Shown here: positions 43,363 through 51,730 of the stretch, one piece after another
Layout of the letters: the number at the start of each line of letters is the position of its first letter
Position numbering within the stretch: the first letter of the stretch is position 1
NCBI GenBank assembly: GCA_017991675.1
Contig: JAGOQB010000015.1
Span: 1 to 61,063, forward strand
DNA: 61,063 nt
Direction of reading: 5' to 3'
Source: Phenylobacterium sp.
GTDB lineage: Bacteria; Pseudomonadota; Alphaproteobacteria; Caulobacterales; Caulobacteraceae
Program-made: the position numbers and the translations under genes
Notes under the pieces: generated by a model
Told to the model about the DNA's origin: nothing
The model's database searches: none
Seen by the model: only the letters and a program-made list of their open reading frames with translations

Positions 43363-45534
43363 CTACGGGTTAGGGATCGGCGCGTTCGCTCCGCCCACCG
43401 GCAGCGGCGGTTGCGGGCCGGCCGTCCCGGCGTAGCCGCCATACGAACCGCGCTTGAGGTCGGCGCTGAGCGTGATCGGCGCCGAGCCGCCGGCCAGGCG
43501 GGCACGATAGACCTGCATGCCCTCCATGACCCGCATCACGTAGTTGCGGGTTTCCGAGAACGGGATGCACTCGACGAAATCGATCGGATCGGTGGCCGCG
43601 CCGCGCGGGTCGCCGCAGAACTGGATCCATTGCGGCGGGCGGCCCGGCCCGGCGTTGTAGGCGGCGATCGCCATCGGGTACGAGCCCGAGAAGTTGTTGA
43701 TCTGCCGGCCGAGGAAGGCCTGGCCCAGCTGCATGTTGTAGTCCGGCTGCCAGAGCATCGACGTCTCAAAGCTCATGCCCAGGCCGCGCGCGGTGCTGGC
43801 GGCGGTGGCGGGCAGCAGCTGCATCATCCCGCGCGCGTCGGCGCCCGAGCGGGCCATCGGGTCGAAGCCGCTTTCCTGGCGGGTGATGCCGAGCGTGAGG
43901 GCCGGTTCCGGCGCGCCGGCGACCGGCGGCGGGTTGCGCAGCGGATAGCCGCGTTCGGGCAGGATGAAGCCGCGCTGGGCGGCGGTGCGGACCACCTTCA
44001 TCGAGGTGTCCTGGTCGCCGTAGCCGCGCGCCAGGTCGACCAGCAGGGCCTGTTCCTCGACCGTCGGCAGGATGTCGTCCAGCGCCAGCACGAAGGTCTT
44101 GAAGAGATCGCGATTGCCGATTTCGTAGAGCAGGCGGGCGGCGCGCACGGTGTCGCGGCTTTCGAACCGCGCGCGGTCGGCCTGGGTGACCTGGGGGTCG
44201 GCGCCGAGCACCAGCGGCTGCCCGAGCTTTTCGGTGGCGAGCTGGCCGTAGAAGGTCGTGTTGTACCTGGCGCCGGCGGCGTAGAAGCCCCTGGCGGCGG
44301 CCTGGTCGCCGCGCGCCTCGGCGGTGCGGCCCTGCCAGTAGAAGGCGCGGCCGCGGGTGATCGGCGACTGGCCGATCTTCTCCAGGTTGGCGAAGTGGAC
44401 GGCGGCCTGGTCGGGCTTGTTGAGGCGGGTGAGGGCGACCCAGCCGGCGTAGAATTCGGCGTCGGCGGCCGGCCCGCCGGAGGTCAGGCCGCTGTTCGCG
44501 GCCGCCGCATAGGCGCCGGCGGAGTCGCCGTTGCGCAGGGCGTAGAGGATCAGGCGATAGCGCTCGGCCCAGATGCGGTCGGCCATGTCGCCGTGCGCCA
44601 GGTCGGTGGGGAAGTAGCGGAGGTTGGCGAGCGCCAGGGTCTCAAGGTTGCGCTGGCGGTAGAAGCTGGCGCGTTCAAAGGCCACGCCTGGATCGTTGGA
44701 AAGGGCGCCGGGCAGGGCGTTGGCCTGGTCGTTGGCGGCCGAGGAGCCGGCGCGATAGGCCATCCGCACCTGGGCGACCTGCAGTTGGTCGGGCGGCAGC
44801 AGCGGCAGGATGTCGCGCGCGGCCGGGCCCTGCGGACCATAGAGCAGGATGTCGGCGCGACGGACGTGGTCCTCGGGCGTCAGCATCGAGCCGAAGCGGG
44901 CCAGCATGGTGCGCTGGGGCGTCACCTCGAACAGTTTGTCGCGCCAGAAACGGCGGATCAGGTCCTCAGCGTCCTTCTGGCGGCCGCTGGCCTGATAGGC
45001 GCTGGCCAGGGCCATTGCGCCCTCGGCGGTCTGCGGATCGGAGCCGCCGAACCAGGCGATGACCTGCTGGGGCGTCTGGCCCGAGGTCTCCAGCAGCTTT
45101 TCGGCGCCGAGCTGGCGGCGGCTCGCGCGGGGCCAGCCGGCGAGGTCGCGACGGGCCTGGTCGAGCTCGAAGAACGACATCGATTCCGCCGCCGAGTCGG
45201 CCAGGGCCCAGGTGGCCAGCTTCTTGGCGATCGGGTCGGAGAGGGCGGCGATGGCCGACCGGGCGGTGGTGACGTCGCCGCGCCTGGCCGCGGCCAGGGC
45301 GGAGTCGAGGGTCGCCGAATCCGTCATCGACAGCGATTGGCGATAGGCCGTCGGCGGGGTCTGGGTCAGCTCGATCGGGCGCGGGCCTTCGGAGGGCGGG
45401 CGGTCGGCGCCGGAGAACGGCCGGTAGGGTCCCTGGGCCGGAGCCCCCCCGGTCGGCGCCTGGGCGTTGGCCATGGTGGCCAGCAGGGCGAGCGAGGCGG
45501 TGGTCAGAAACGCTTTACGGGCCTTGGACGGCAA
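43363..45534 (-). CDS. Soluble lytic murein transglycosylase (Slt70-like)
   Basis: A 723-residue exported protein (MPSKARKAFLTTASLALLATMANA). Residues 60-550 are an alpha-helical superhelical U/L-domain with TPR/SEL1-like repeats. The catalytic lysozyme-like SLT domain (about 565-690) has the general-acid Glu in GITRQESGFDP, then GADARGMMQLLPATA and IAAYNAGPGRPPQW. It cleaves peptidoglycan with formation of 1,6-anhydromuropeptides. The C-terminus is Gly/Pro-rich and disordered. Divergent from dapA. Confidence 0.93.
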   Translation of the reverse strand: MPSKARKAFLTTASLALLATMANAQAPTGGAPAQGPYRPFSGADRPPSEGPRPIELTQTPPTAYRQSLSMTDSATLDSALAAARRGDVTTARSAIAALSDPIAKKLATWALADSAAESMSFFELDQARRDLAGWPRASRRQLGAEKLLETSGQTPQQVIAWFGGSDPQTAEGAMALASAYQASGRQKDAEDLIRRFWRDKLFEVTPQRTMLARFGSMLTPEDHVRRADILLYGPQGPAARDILPLLPPDQLQVAQVRMAYRAGSSAANDQANALPGALSNDPGVAFERASFYRQRNLETLALANLRYFPTDLAHGDMADRIWAERYRLILYALRNGDSAGAYAAAANSGLTSGGPAADAEFYAGWVALTRLNKPDQAAVHFANLEKIGQSPITRGRAFYWQGRTAEARGDQAAARGFYAAGARYNTTFYGQLATEKLGQPLVLGADPQVTQADRARFESRDTVRAARLLYEIGNRDLFKTFVLALDDILPTVEEQALLVDLARGYGDQDTSMKVVRTAAQRGFILPERGYPLRNPPPVAGAPEPALTLGITRQESGFDPMARSGADARGMMQLLPATAASTARGLGMSFETSMLWQPDYNMQLGQAFLGRQINNFSGSYPMAIAAYNAGPGRPPQWIQFCGDPRGAATDPIDFVECIPFSETRNYVMRVMEGMQVYRARLAGGSAPITLSADLKRGSYGGYAGTAGPQPPLPVGGANAPIPNP

Positions 45535-45659
45535 GGTGACGAACTCCGGTCTCGCGGAAGGATGAAACTATGTTGCGGCGCGGGGGCGCCCCGCCATATT
45601 GTCCGGCCAAATCATGAGGCCGCAACAACTGGCCTCGCTTTCACGGCTTTTTGCAGACC

Positions 45660-46544
45660 ATGTCAGATACCTTGTTCAAGGGCGTGATGCCGGCCCTGGT
45701 GACTCCTTTCCGCGACGGCGCGGTGGACGAGAAGGCGTTCGTGGCCCTCGTCGAGCGTCAGATCGCGGGCGGCGTCCACGGAATCGTGCCCGTGGGCACG
45801 ACCGGCGAGACCGCGACCCTCTCCCACGACGAGCACCGCCGGGTGGTCGAGCTGGCCGTGAAGACCGCCGCCGGCCGCGTGCCGGTGGTCGCCGGCGCCG
45901 GCTCCAATTCGACCGAAGAGGCGATCGAGCTGGTGGCGCACGCCAAGACCATCGGCGCGGACGCCGCCCTGGTGGTGACGCCGTACTATAATCGCCCGAA
46001 CCAGGAGGGCCTCTACGCCCACTATGCGGCGATCAACGAGGCGGTGCAGCTGCCGGTGCTGGTCTACAACGTGCCCGGCCGCACCGCGGTGGACATCAGC
46101 AACGAGACCCTGGGCCGGCTGGCCAAGCTGCCGAACATCATCGGCATCAAGGACGCCACCGCCGACATGACCCGCGCCACCGTGCAGCGCCAGCTGTGCG
46201 GCGAGGACTGGGTGCTGCTGTCGGGCGACGACCTGACCGCGCTGGGCTACATGGCCCACGGCGGGCACGGCTGCATTTCGGTGACCGCCAATATCGCGCC
46301 GGACCTGTGCGCCACCTTCTACAACGCCGCCATGGGCGACGATTGGAAGACCGCCCTCTATTGGCAGGACCGCCTGTTCCGCCTGCATCGCTCGCTGTTC
46401 TCTGACGCCTCGCCGGCGCCGACCAAGTTCGCGCTCTCGCATCTCGGCCTCTGCGCCGAGGACGCGCGCCTGCCGATCGTGCCGGCGTCGGAAGCCTCGC
46501 GCGCCGAGGTGCTGGCGGGGATGAGGGAAGCCGGCGTCATCTGA
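45660..46544 (+). CDS. dapA: 4-hydroxy-tetrahydrodipicolinate synthase
   Basis: A 294-residue TIM-barrel enzyme of the lysine/diaminopimelate pathway, condensing pyruvate with aspartate semialdehyde. Key segments: [44 protein letters not shown] (catalytic Tyr), [10 protein letters not shown] and the Schiff-base Lys in [10 protein letters not shown]. The start is ATG 45660, not the upstream TTG. The stop overlaps the smpB start (TGATG). Confidence 0.97.
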   Translation: MSDTLFKGVMPALVTPFRDGAVDEKAFVALVERQIAGGVHGIVPVGTTGETATLSHDEHRRVVELAVKTAAGRVPVVAGAGSNSTEEAIELVAHAKTIGADAALVVTPYYNRPNQEGLYAHYAAINEAVQLPVLVYNVPGRTAVDISNETLGRLAKLPNIIGIKDATADMTRATVQRQLCGEDWVLLSGDDLTALGYMAHGGHGCISVTANIAPDLCATFYNAAMGDDWKTALYWQDRLFRLHRSLFSDASPAPTKFALSHLGLCAEDARLPIVPASEASRAEVLAGMREAGVI

Positions 46545-46999
46545 TGGCCGGTAAGCTGATCGCAGAGAACCGCCGCGCGCGGTACGACTACTTCCTCGAA
46601 GAGACCTTCGAGGCGGGCCTGATGCTGACCGGGTCCGAGGTCAAGTCGCTGCGCAACGGGCGGGCCAATATCGCCGAGTCCTACGCCTCGGTGGAGGGCG
46701 ACGAGGTGGTGCTGATCAACTCGGACATCCCGCCGTTCGCCCAGGCCAACCGCTTCAATCACGAGCCGCGGCGGCACCGGAAGCTGCTGTTGCACCGCAA
46801 GCAGCTGGACAAGCTGATCGGCGCCGTGACCCGCGAGGGCCGCACGATCATCCCGACCAAGCTCTATTGGAACGACAAGGGCCTGGCCAAGCTGGAGATC
46901 GCGCTGGCCAAGGGCAAGAAGACGCATGACAAGCGCGAGGCGACCGCCGAGCGCGACTGGCAGCGCGACAAGGCCCGGCTGCTGCGTGACCGTGGCTGA
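46544..46999 (+). CDS. smpB: SsrA-binding protein SmpB
   Basis: A 151-residue trans-translation factor. Diagnostic segments are [40 protein letters not shown] and the basic C-terminal tail [12 protein letters not shown]-like (here [17 protein letters not shown]). It binds tmRNA and rescues stalled ribosomes. Translationally coupled to dapA by one shared base and overlapped at its 3' end by the GNAT gene. Confidence 0.97.
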   Translation: MAGKLIAENRRARYDYFLEETFEAGLMLTGSEVKSLRNGRANIAESYASVEGDEVVLINSDIPPFAQANRFNHEPRRHRKLLLHRKQLDKLIGAVTREGRTIIPTKLYWNDKGLAKLEIALAKGKKTHDKREATAERDWQRDKARLLRDRG

Positions 47000-47732
47000 C
47001 GTCGAGGCCATCGAGCGGGCCACCGTCGCGGCGGTGGCGCCGCGCGAGGTGCTGGAGATCGGCGGCTGGCTGGTCGCGCTGAACGACGGAACCATTCGCC
47101 GGGCGGCGAGCGCCGTGCCGCTGAGCCACGACCTGGCGGCCGACCTGGGCGTGATCGACCAGATCGAGGCGGCCTATGCCGAGCGCGGCCTGGCGCCGGC
47201 GTTCCGAATCGCCGATGCGCCGGGGCTGGAGGGCGTGCGCGCCGAACTGGCGCAGCGCGGCTACGGCTTCGAGCAACCGACGCTGGTCAAGGTGGGTGAG
47301 GCCGGCCCGATGATCGCAGCCGCGCGAGGGCCGGCGGCCAGCGTCGCCGAGGCGCCCGACGCCGGCTGGGCCCGGGTGTTCACCAGCAAGGGCTTCGATG
47401 TCGCTGACGGCGAGAGCCGGGTGGCGGCGCTGACCCGCTCGCCCGATGCGGTCTATGGCCAGATCGCGGAAGGGGACATGAGCCTGGCGGTCGGCGTGGC
47501 CGCGTTCGGCCACGGCTGGGCCAGCGTGCACGGCATGCGCACCGACGCCTCGCGGCGCGGCGAGGGGCTGGCCGGCCGGGTGCTGGCGGGACTGGCGGCC
47601 GCGGCCCAGGCGCGCGGCGTCGAGCGCGTGTTCCTGCAGGTCGAGGAAGGAAACACCGGCGCGCGCAGTCTCTATCGGCGCGCGGGGTTCAAGCAGGCCT
47701 GGCGATATTTCTACTGGAGCCGCCGGGCCTGA
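46992..47732 (+). CDS. GNAT-family N-acetyltransferase
   Basis: A 246-residue acetyltransferase. An N-terminal half without recognised motifs precedes the GNAT fold, which holds [20 protein letters not shown] (acetyl-CoA loop, R/Q-x-x-G-x-G/A type) and [20 protein letters not shown] (motif B). GTG 46992 was chosen; GTG 46986 is equally possible. Both overlap smpB. The last 70 bases are duplicated in degenerate form just downstream (47748-47814). Confidence 0.85.
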   Translation: MADVEAIERATVAAVAPREVLEIGGWLVALNDGTIRRAASAVPLSHDLAADLGVIDQIEAAYAERGLAPAFRIADAPGLEGVRAELAQRGYGFEQPTLVKVGEAGPMIAAARGPAASVAEAPDAGWARVFTSKGFDVADGESRVAALTRSPDAVYGQIAEGDMSLAVGVAAFGHGWASVHGMRTDASRRGEGLAGRVLAGLAAAAQARGVERVFLQVEEGNTGARSLYRRAGFKQAWRYFYWSRRA

Positions 47733-47814
47733 GCCGTCTTGCGGCGAGCGCCGGCGTGCGCAATCGGCGCGCCGGGAGGCCTGGCGGTACTTCTACTGGA
47801 GCCGCCAGGCCTGA
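47661..47814. repeat. Degenerate tandem duplication of the GNAT gene 3' end
   Basis: Bases 47694-47732, coding for [12 protein letters not shown]-stop, recur at 47776-47814 as [12 protein letters not shown]-stop. Similarity extends upstream (ATCGGCGCGC-GGGG versus ATCGGCGCGCCGGGA), to about 47661 in copy 1 and 47748 in copy 2, with two short deletions in copy 2. Copy 2 has no start or full gene. Confidence 0.8.
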
Positions 47815-48549
47815 CGACGTCAGGCCGCGAGGACCAGCGACCAGCGACCGGCGGCGGCGCAGGGCCGAGCCGGCCAGGCCGAAGCCGGTGATCATCATCG
47901 CCCAGGTGGCCGGTTCCGGAACCGCCGAGCCGACGCCGTAGGTGACGTTGTCGATCCCCCAGGCGTCGACGCCCGGCCGGCTGATGGTGATGCTGCTGAA
48001 GCCCTGCGCGTCGGTGAAGCCGAAGTAACTGGCGCCGCCGTCGTTCCCGTTTAGGGCCAGGTCGAAGGTCTGGGACGCGCCGTTGTCGTAGGTGACCTGG
48101 AAGGTCCCGCCGTTGATGGCCTGCACGCCGGTGGCGTAGAAGCCGAAGGCGTGGCTGGTCTTGTCGAAGTTGAAGGTCAGCGAGCCGTCGGGAAAGCCGA
48201 GCCAATGCGATCCGCCGCTGGTGACGTTGAAGCCATAGCGCGGGTCGAGGGCCTGGTTCTGAACGCCGCTGAAGGGGTCGCCGTAGTTCGGAGCATTCGC
48301 CACCAGCGTCGCGCCGGGCGCCGAGTAGACGGTCGTATAGTCCAGCGAGTAGTTTTCGAAATCGAGCATGGCGACAGCGCCGTAGTTGGCGGCGTCGGCG
48401 AGGAAGCCGGCTTCGGCGGCGGCCGAGCCGGGGAACGGACCGGAGGTCGGGGCGCTGTCGTCGCTCCCGACATAGGTGGCGGCCTGGACCGCGATGGGCA
48501 GGCTGGAGACGGCCAGCGCCGCGGCGCCGGCGAGAAGGATCTTACGCAT
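47689..48549 (-). CDS. PEP-CTERM-like exported protein with frameshifted, extended C-terminus
   Basis: A 286-residue exported protein (signal peptide MRKILLAGAAALAVSSLPIAVQA). The body is a beta-rich Gly/Asn/Ser domain. Near the end is a PEP-CTERM sorting signal: VPEPATWAMMITGFGLAGSA followed by LRRRR. Normally such proteins stop within about ten residues, but this frame continues 50 residues, antisense to the duplicated GNAT 3' end. A 7-bp tandem duplication (47834-47847) explains this: with one copy removed the frame reads RRRRSLVLAA-stop, ending at 47820. The ancestral gene was probably 47820-48549. The extra tail may disturb sorting. Confidence 0.8.
   Translation of the reverse strand: MRKILLAGAAALAVSSLPIAVQAATYVGSDDSAPTSGPFPGSAAAEAGFLADAANYGAVAMLDFENYSLDYTTVYSAPGATLVANAPNYGDPFSGVQNQALDPRYGFNVTSGGSHWLGFPDGSLTFNFDKTSHAFGFYATGVQAINGGTFQVTYDNGASQTFDLALNGNDGGASYFGFTDAQGFSSITISRPGVDAWGIDNVTYGVGSAVPEPATWAMMITGFGLAGSALRRRRSLVAGPRGLTSSGLAAPVEVPPGLPARRLRTPALAARRLRPGGSSRNIARPA
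47834..47847. repeat. 7-bp tandem duplication at the end of the PEP-CTERM gene
   Basis: CCAGCGA is repeated twice with no spacer at 47834-47847. It lies directly after the codons for the terminal arginine cluster of the PEP-CTERM signal. Removing one copy restores an in-frame TGA at 47822-47820. Confidence 0.9.
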
Positions 48550-48669
48550 TTGAGAACAGCCCCGTTCTGAAGTTTGCGTCCCTAATGACAGGAAGGCGGC
48601 TGTTCTCGCGGGATTCCCAGGGCGTTGGAACCGGATTCACCTAACGGGGGTATTTGAATTGGCGGCCTC

Positions 48670-49332
48670 TCAGGCGCGGTCGATCAGCTCGCGGGCGCGG
48701 CGGAAGACCGCCTCGAACATCGGCGCGGTCAGGCGGCCGGTGTTCGTGTTGAGGCGCGAGCAGTGGTAGCTGTTCAGCACCACATAGGGGCCGGCCTGGA
48801 ACTCGGTTCCGTGGCCCGGAATGCCGGCCGAGGCCTTGAGGCCCAGGGCCTTGAGCACGTTGCGTCGCGAGACGTCGCCCAGGGTGACGATGACGTTGAG
48901 GTTCGGCAGGTCCTTGAACCGTTGGGTCAGGAACGGGCGGCAGGTGTTCTCTTCGCTGGTCTCGGGCTTGTTGCCAGGCGGGGCGCAGCGGACCGCGTTG
49001 GTGATCATGCAGTCGTACAGTTCGAGGCCGTCGTCGGTGCGCGCGTCGAATTTGTCGTTGGCGAAGCCGGTCTTGAAGAGGGTGTCGTAGAGCATCCAGC
49101 CGGCATGGTCGCCGGTGAACGGGCGGCCGGTGCGGTTGGCGCCGGTGCGTCCGGGCGCAAGACCCGCCACCAGCAGGCGCACGCTTTGCGGTCCGCCGAC
49201 CGGCACGAAGGACGGGGCAGGGCCGTTCCACCAGTCGGGGTTCTGGGCGGCGTTGGCCTGGCGATAGGCCACCAGGCGCGGGCACAGCGGGCAGTCGCGG
49301 GGCGGCTCGGCGCCCCAAAGTTCAACGGACAT
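48670..49332 (-). CDS. Uracil-DNA glycosylase, family 5 (UDGb-like)
   Basis: A 220-residue base-excision repair enzyme. Motif 1 is GLAPGRTGANRTGRPFTGDH and motif 2 HCSRLNTNTGRLT. Cysteines in CPLCPR and NTCRPF, plus others, fit the 4Fe-4S cluster of this family. It removes uracil and related deaminated bases from DNA. One-base overlap (TGATG) with the upstream NYN gene couples them. Confidence 0.9.
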   Translation of the reverse strand: MSVELWGAEPPRDCPLCPRLVAYRQANAAQNPDWWNGPAPSFVPVGGPQSVRLLVAGLAPGRTGANRTGRPFTGDHAGWMLYDTLFKTGFANDKFDARTDDGLELYDCMITNAVRCAPPGNKPETSEENTCRPFLTQRFKDLPNLNVIVTLGDVSRRNVLKALGLKASAGIPGHGTEFQAGPYVVLNSYHCSRLNTNTGRLTAPMFEAVFRRARELIDRA

Positions 49333-49934
49333 CAGAGCTCGGCGTCGACGTCGTGACCGTGCTCGTCGCGGGCGGCGCGGCTTTCCTGGATGAAGCGGGG
49401 CAGGCGCGAGGGCCGGCCGATGATGTCGGCGAGGTCGGCGAGGTCGACGAAGTTGTCCGCCTGGCGGCGCAGGTCGTCGGAGGCCATCGGCGGCTGCGAC
49501 TTGACGGTCGAGACCACGGTGACGCGCGAGCCGCGGCGCTGCACGGCCTCGACCAGGACCCGGAAGTCGCCGTCGCCCGAGAACAACACCAGATGGTCGG
49601 CGTGGCTGGCCATCTCCATCATGTCGACGGCGATCTCGACATCCATGTCGCCGCGCCAGCGCTTGCGGCCTTGCGCGTCGGTGTATTCGCGCGCCGGCTT
49701 GGTCACCAGGCGGAAGCCGTTGTAGTCGAGCCAGTCGACCAGCGGGCGGATCGGCGAATACTCCTGATCCTCGACCAGGGCGGTGTAGTAGTAGGCGCGC
49801 ACCAGGACGCCGCGTTTGCGGAACTCTTCCAGCAGCTTGCGATAGTCGATATCGAAGCCGAGCCCCTTGGCGGCGGAGTACAGGTTCGCCCCGTCAATGA
49901 AGAGCGCCAGCCTGTCCGTGGGGTAAAAAGTCAT
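49332..49934 (-). CDS. NYN-domain (LabA/DUF88-like) protein
   Basis: A 200-residue protein with the PIN-like NYN nuclease fold: LALFIDGANLYSAAKGLGFD (first acidic residue), KRWRGDMDVEIAVDMMEMA and VLFSGDGDFRVLVEAVQRRG carry the conserved Asp residues expected to bind metal. Family members are RNases or RNA-processing factors. Its ATG (49934-49932) overlaps the folK ATG on the other strand within a single CATG. Confidence 0.9.
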   Translation of the reverse strand: MTFYPTDRLALFIDGANLYSAAKGLGFDIDYRKLLEEFRKRGVLVRAYYYTALVEDQEYSPIRPLVDWLDYNGFRLVTKPAREYTDAQGRKRWRGDMDVEIAVDMMEMASHADHLVLFSGDGDFRVLVEAVQRRGSRVTVVSTVKSQPPMASDDLRRQADNFVDLADLADIIGRPSRLPRFIQESRAARDEHGHDVDAEL

Positions 49935-50469
49935 GAGTGCGAATAATCCTGCGAAAATGTCTCTGGGCGTAAGTCCGGACGAGGCTGCTGTTGTCGCCTT
50001 GGGCGGTAATGTCGCCGGCGACTATGGTTCGTCCGAAGCCCTTCTCGAGGCGGCGCTCGCTCGTTTCGCGGAGGCGGGATTGCCCATCCTGCGTCGGTCG
50101 TGCTGGTGGCGTTCGGCCGCCTGGCCCGACCCGAGCGATCAGGAGTATCGCAACGGCGTTGTGCTTGTCGAGGCTCGGCTTTCGCCCCAGGCGCTAATCC
50201 GAACATTGTTCATGCTGGAGAACGAATTCGGCCGCATGCGCAGTGTCCGGAACGCTCCGCGGACCCTCGATCTCGACCTTATCGCCCATGGACGAATCGT
50301 CTCCGACGACCCGGAACTGACCCTGCCGCACCCACGGGCGCACGAGCGGCTGTTCGTCATGGGACCGCTGGCGCAGATCGCGCCGGAGTGGCGTCATCCG
50401 GTGCTGAGGCGGACGGCGGCCGAGCTGGCGGCGAGCGCCACGGTGGGGCTGGACGCGACCCCGCTCTAA
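49933..50469 (+). CDS. folK: 2-amino-4-hydroxy-6-hydroxymethyldihydropteridine pyrophosphokinase
   Basis: A 178-residue HPPK of folate biosynthesis. The signature RNAPRTLDLDLIAHG is followed by LTLPHPRAHERLFVMGPL; the N-terminal VVALGGNVAGDYGSSEALLE is also typical. ATG 49933 shares bases with the divergent NYN start; ATG 49957 is an alternative closer to the domain and would remove the overlap. No strong ribosome site supports either. Confidence 0.95.
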   Translation: MSANNPAKMSLGVSPDEAAVVALGGNVAGDYGSSEALLEAALARFAEAGLPILRRSCWWRSAAWPDPSDQEYRNGVVLVEARLSPQALIRTLFMLENEFGRMRSVRNAPRTLDLDLIAHGRIVSDDPELTLPHPRAHERLFVMGPLAQIAPEWRHPVLRRTAAELAASATVGLDATPL

Positions 50470-50551
50470 CGTCGCAGGGCGATCGTTGAAGTTGACGCGC
50501 CCGTCACGCAGGTATACGGCGCGGCCCCTTTCGAGGCGGCAGGATCGGCCC

Positions 50552-51190
50552 GTGGGCTATCGGCTCATCATCTTCGATTTCGACGGCACGCTGGCCGACA
50601 GCGCGGCCTGGTTCGCCGGCGCGCTGAATGGCGTGGCCCGCCGCTATGGCTTTCGCGAGATCGACCTGGCCGAGATGGCGCAGCTGCGCGGGCGACCCAA
50701 TCGCGAGATCATGCAGGCGCTGAAGGTCAGCCCCTGGAAGCTGCCGTTCATCGCCGCGCACATGCGCAAGCTGGCGGTGCAGGCCGCGCCGACGATCGAC
50801 CTGTTCCCGGGCGTGGCCGACATGCTGCGCCGGCTGGCGGCGCGCGGCGTGAAGGTGGCCGTCGTCAGCTCGAACGGGGAGGCGGTGGTCCGCCAGGTGC
50901 TGGGGCCGGAGTTGGCCGGTCTGGTGGCGTACTACGGCTGCGGGGCGTCGATCTTCGGCAAGGCGGCCAAGTTCCGGCAGGTGATCCGCGCGGCCGGGGT
51001 GGCCGAGGCCGACGTGCTGAGCGTCGGCGACGAGGTGCGCGACATCGAGGCGGCGCGGCAGGCGCGCCTGGCCGCCGGGGCGGTGACCTGGGGCTATGCG
51101 ACGGCCGACATCCTGCGGGCCCAGCGGCCGAGCGCGGTGTTCGAAACCACCGACGACGTATTGCGCGAAGCTGGGCTCTGCGGCGCCTGA
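50552..51190 (+). CDS. HAD-family hydrolase (phosphoglycolate phosphatase-like)
   Basis: A 212-residue HAD phosphatase starting at GTG 50552 (AGGA eight bases upstream). Motif I is [13 protein letters not shown], motif [14 protein letters not shown], motif III Lys in [11 protein letters not shown] and motif [17 protein letters not shown]. The C1 cap is helical. The substrate is probably a small phosphate such as 2-phosphoglycolate. Confidence 0.9.
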   Translation: MGYRLIIFDFDGTLADSAAWFAGALNGVARRYGFREIDLAEMAQLRGRPNREIMQALKVSPWKLPFIAAHMRKLAVQAAPTIDLFPGVADMLRRLAARGVKVAVVSSNGEAVVRQVLGPELAGLVAYYGCGASIFGKAAKFRQVIRAAGVAEADVLSVGDEVRDIEAARQARLAAGAVTWGYATADILRAQRPSAVFETTDDVLREAGLCGA

Positions 51191-51275
51191 GCTTCGTTTT
51201 CCGAGGGTATGCGGCGTTGCACAATCGGCGCGGACCCTCTATTTTGTGCGGTTCTACCGCCGCTCTGAGGATTCC

Positions 51276-51635
51276 ATGGCCCGCGTCACCGTCGAAGATT
51301 GCGTCGAGAAGGTCCCCAACCGCTTCAGCCTCGTGCTGCTGGCGGCCCATCGCGCCCGCGCCATTTCCGCCGGCGCCCCGCTGATGGTCGACCGCGACAA
51401 CGACAAGAACCCGGTCGTCTCGCTGCGCGAGATCGCCGACGACGTGGTGGACGCCGACGACCTGCGGGAAAACCTGATCGGCACGCTGCAGCGCGTCGAC
51501 GAGCGTTCGGAAGCCGAGGAAGAGGCCGAGACCCTGGCCCTGCTGGCGGATCCGACCCACATGCAGATGAGCGAGCTGGAACTGGTTCGCGCGCTTCAGA
51601 GCGACCGTGACGGCGGCCAGGAGGAGCGGTACTGA
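51276..51635 (+). CDS. rpoZ: RNA polymerase omega subunit
   Basis: A 119-residue omega subunit: [35 protein letters not shown] and [11 protein letters not shown] are the conserved core. The C-terminal acidic extension ([17 protein letters not shown]) is usual in alphaproteobacteria. It precedes the (p)ppGpp synthetase gene, the common rpoZ-spoT arrangement; omega is part of the ppGpp-binding site on RNA polymerase. Confidence 0.97.
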   Translation: MARVTVEDCVEKVPNRFSLVLLAAHRARAISAGAPLMVDRDNDKNPVVSLREIADDVVDADDLRENLIGTLQRVDERSEAEEEAETLALLADPTHMQMSELELVRALQSDRDGGQEERY

Positions 51636-51730
51636 GCCCGGAAGGCGCAGAACCCCTCACCGTTACGGCGGCGCCAACACAACCGCCCGCCGATAGAACC
51701 GATGCGCCGGTCGCCAAGCAGCGGCCGAAG

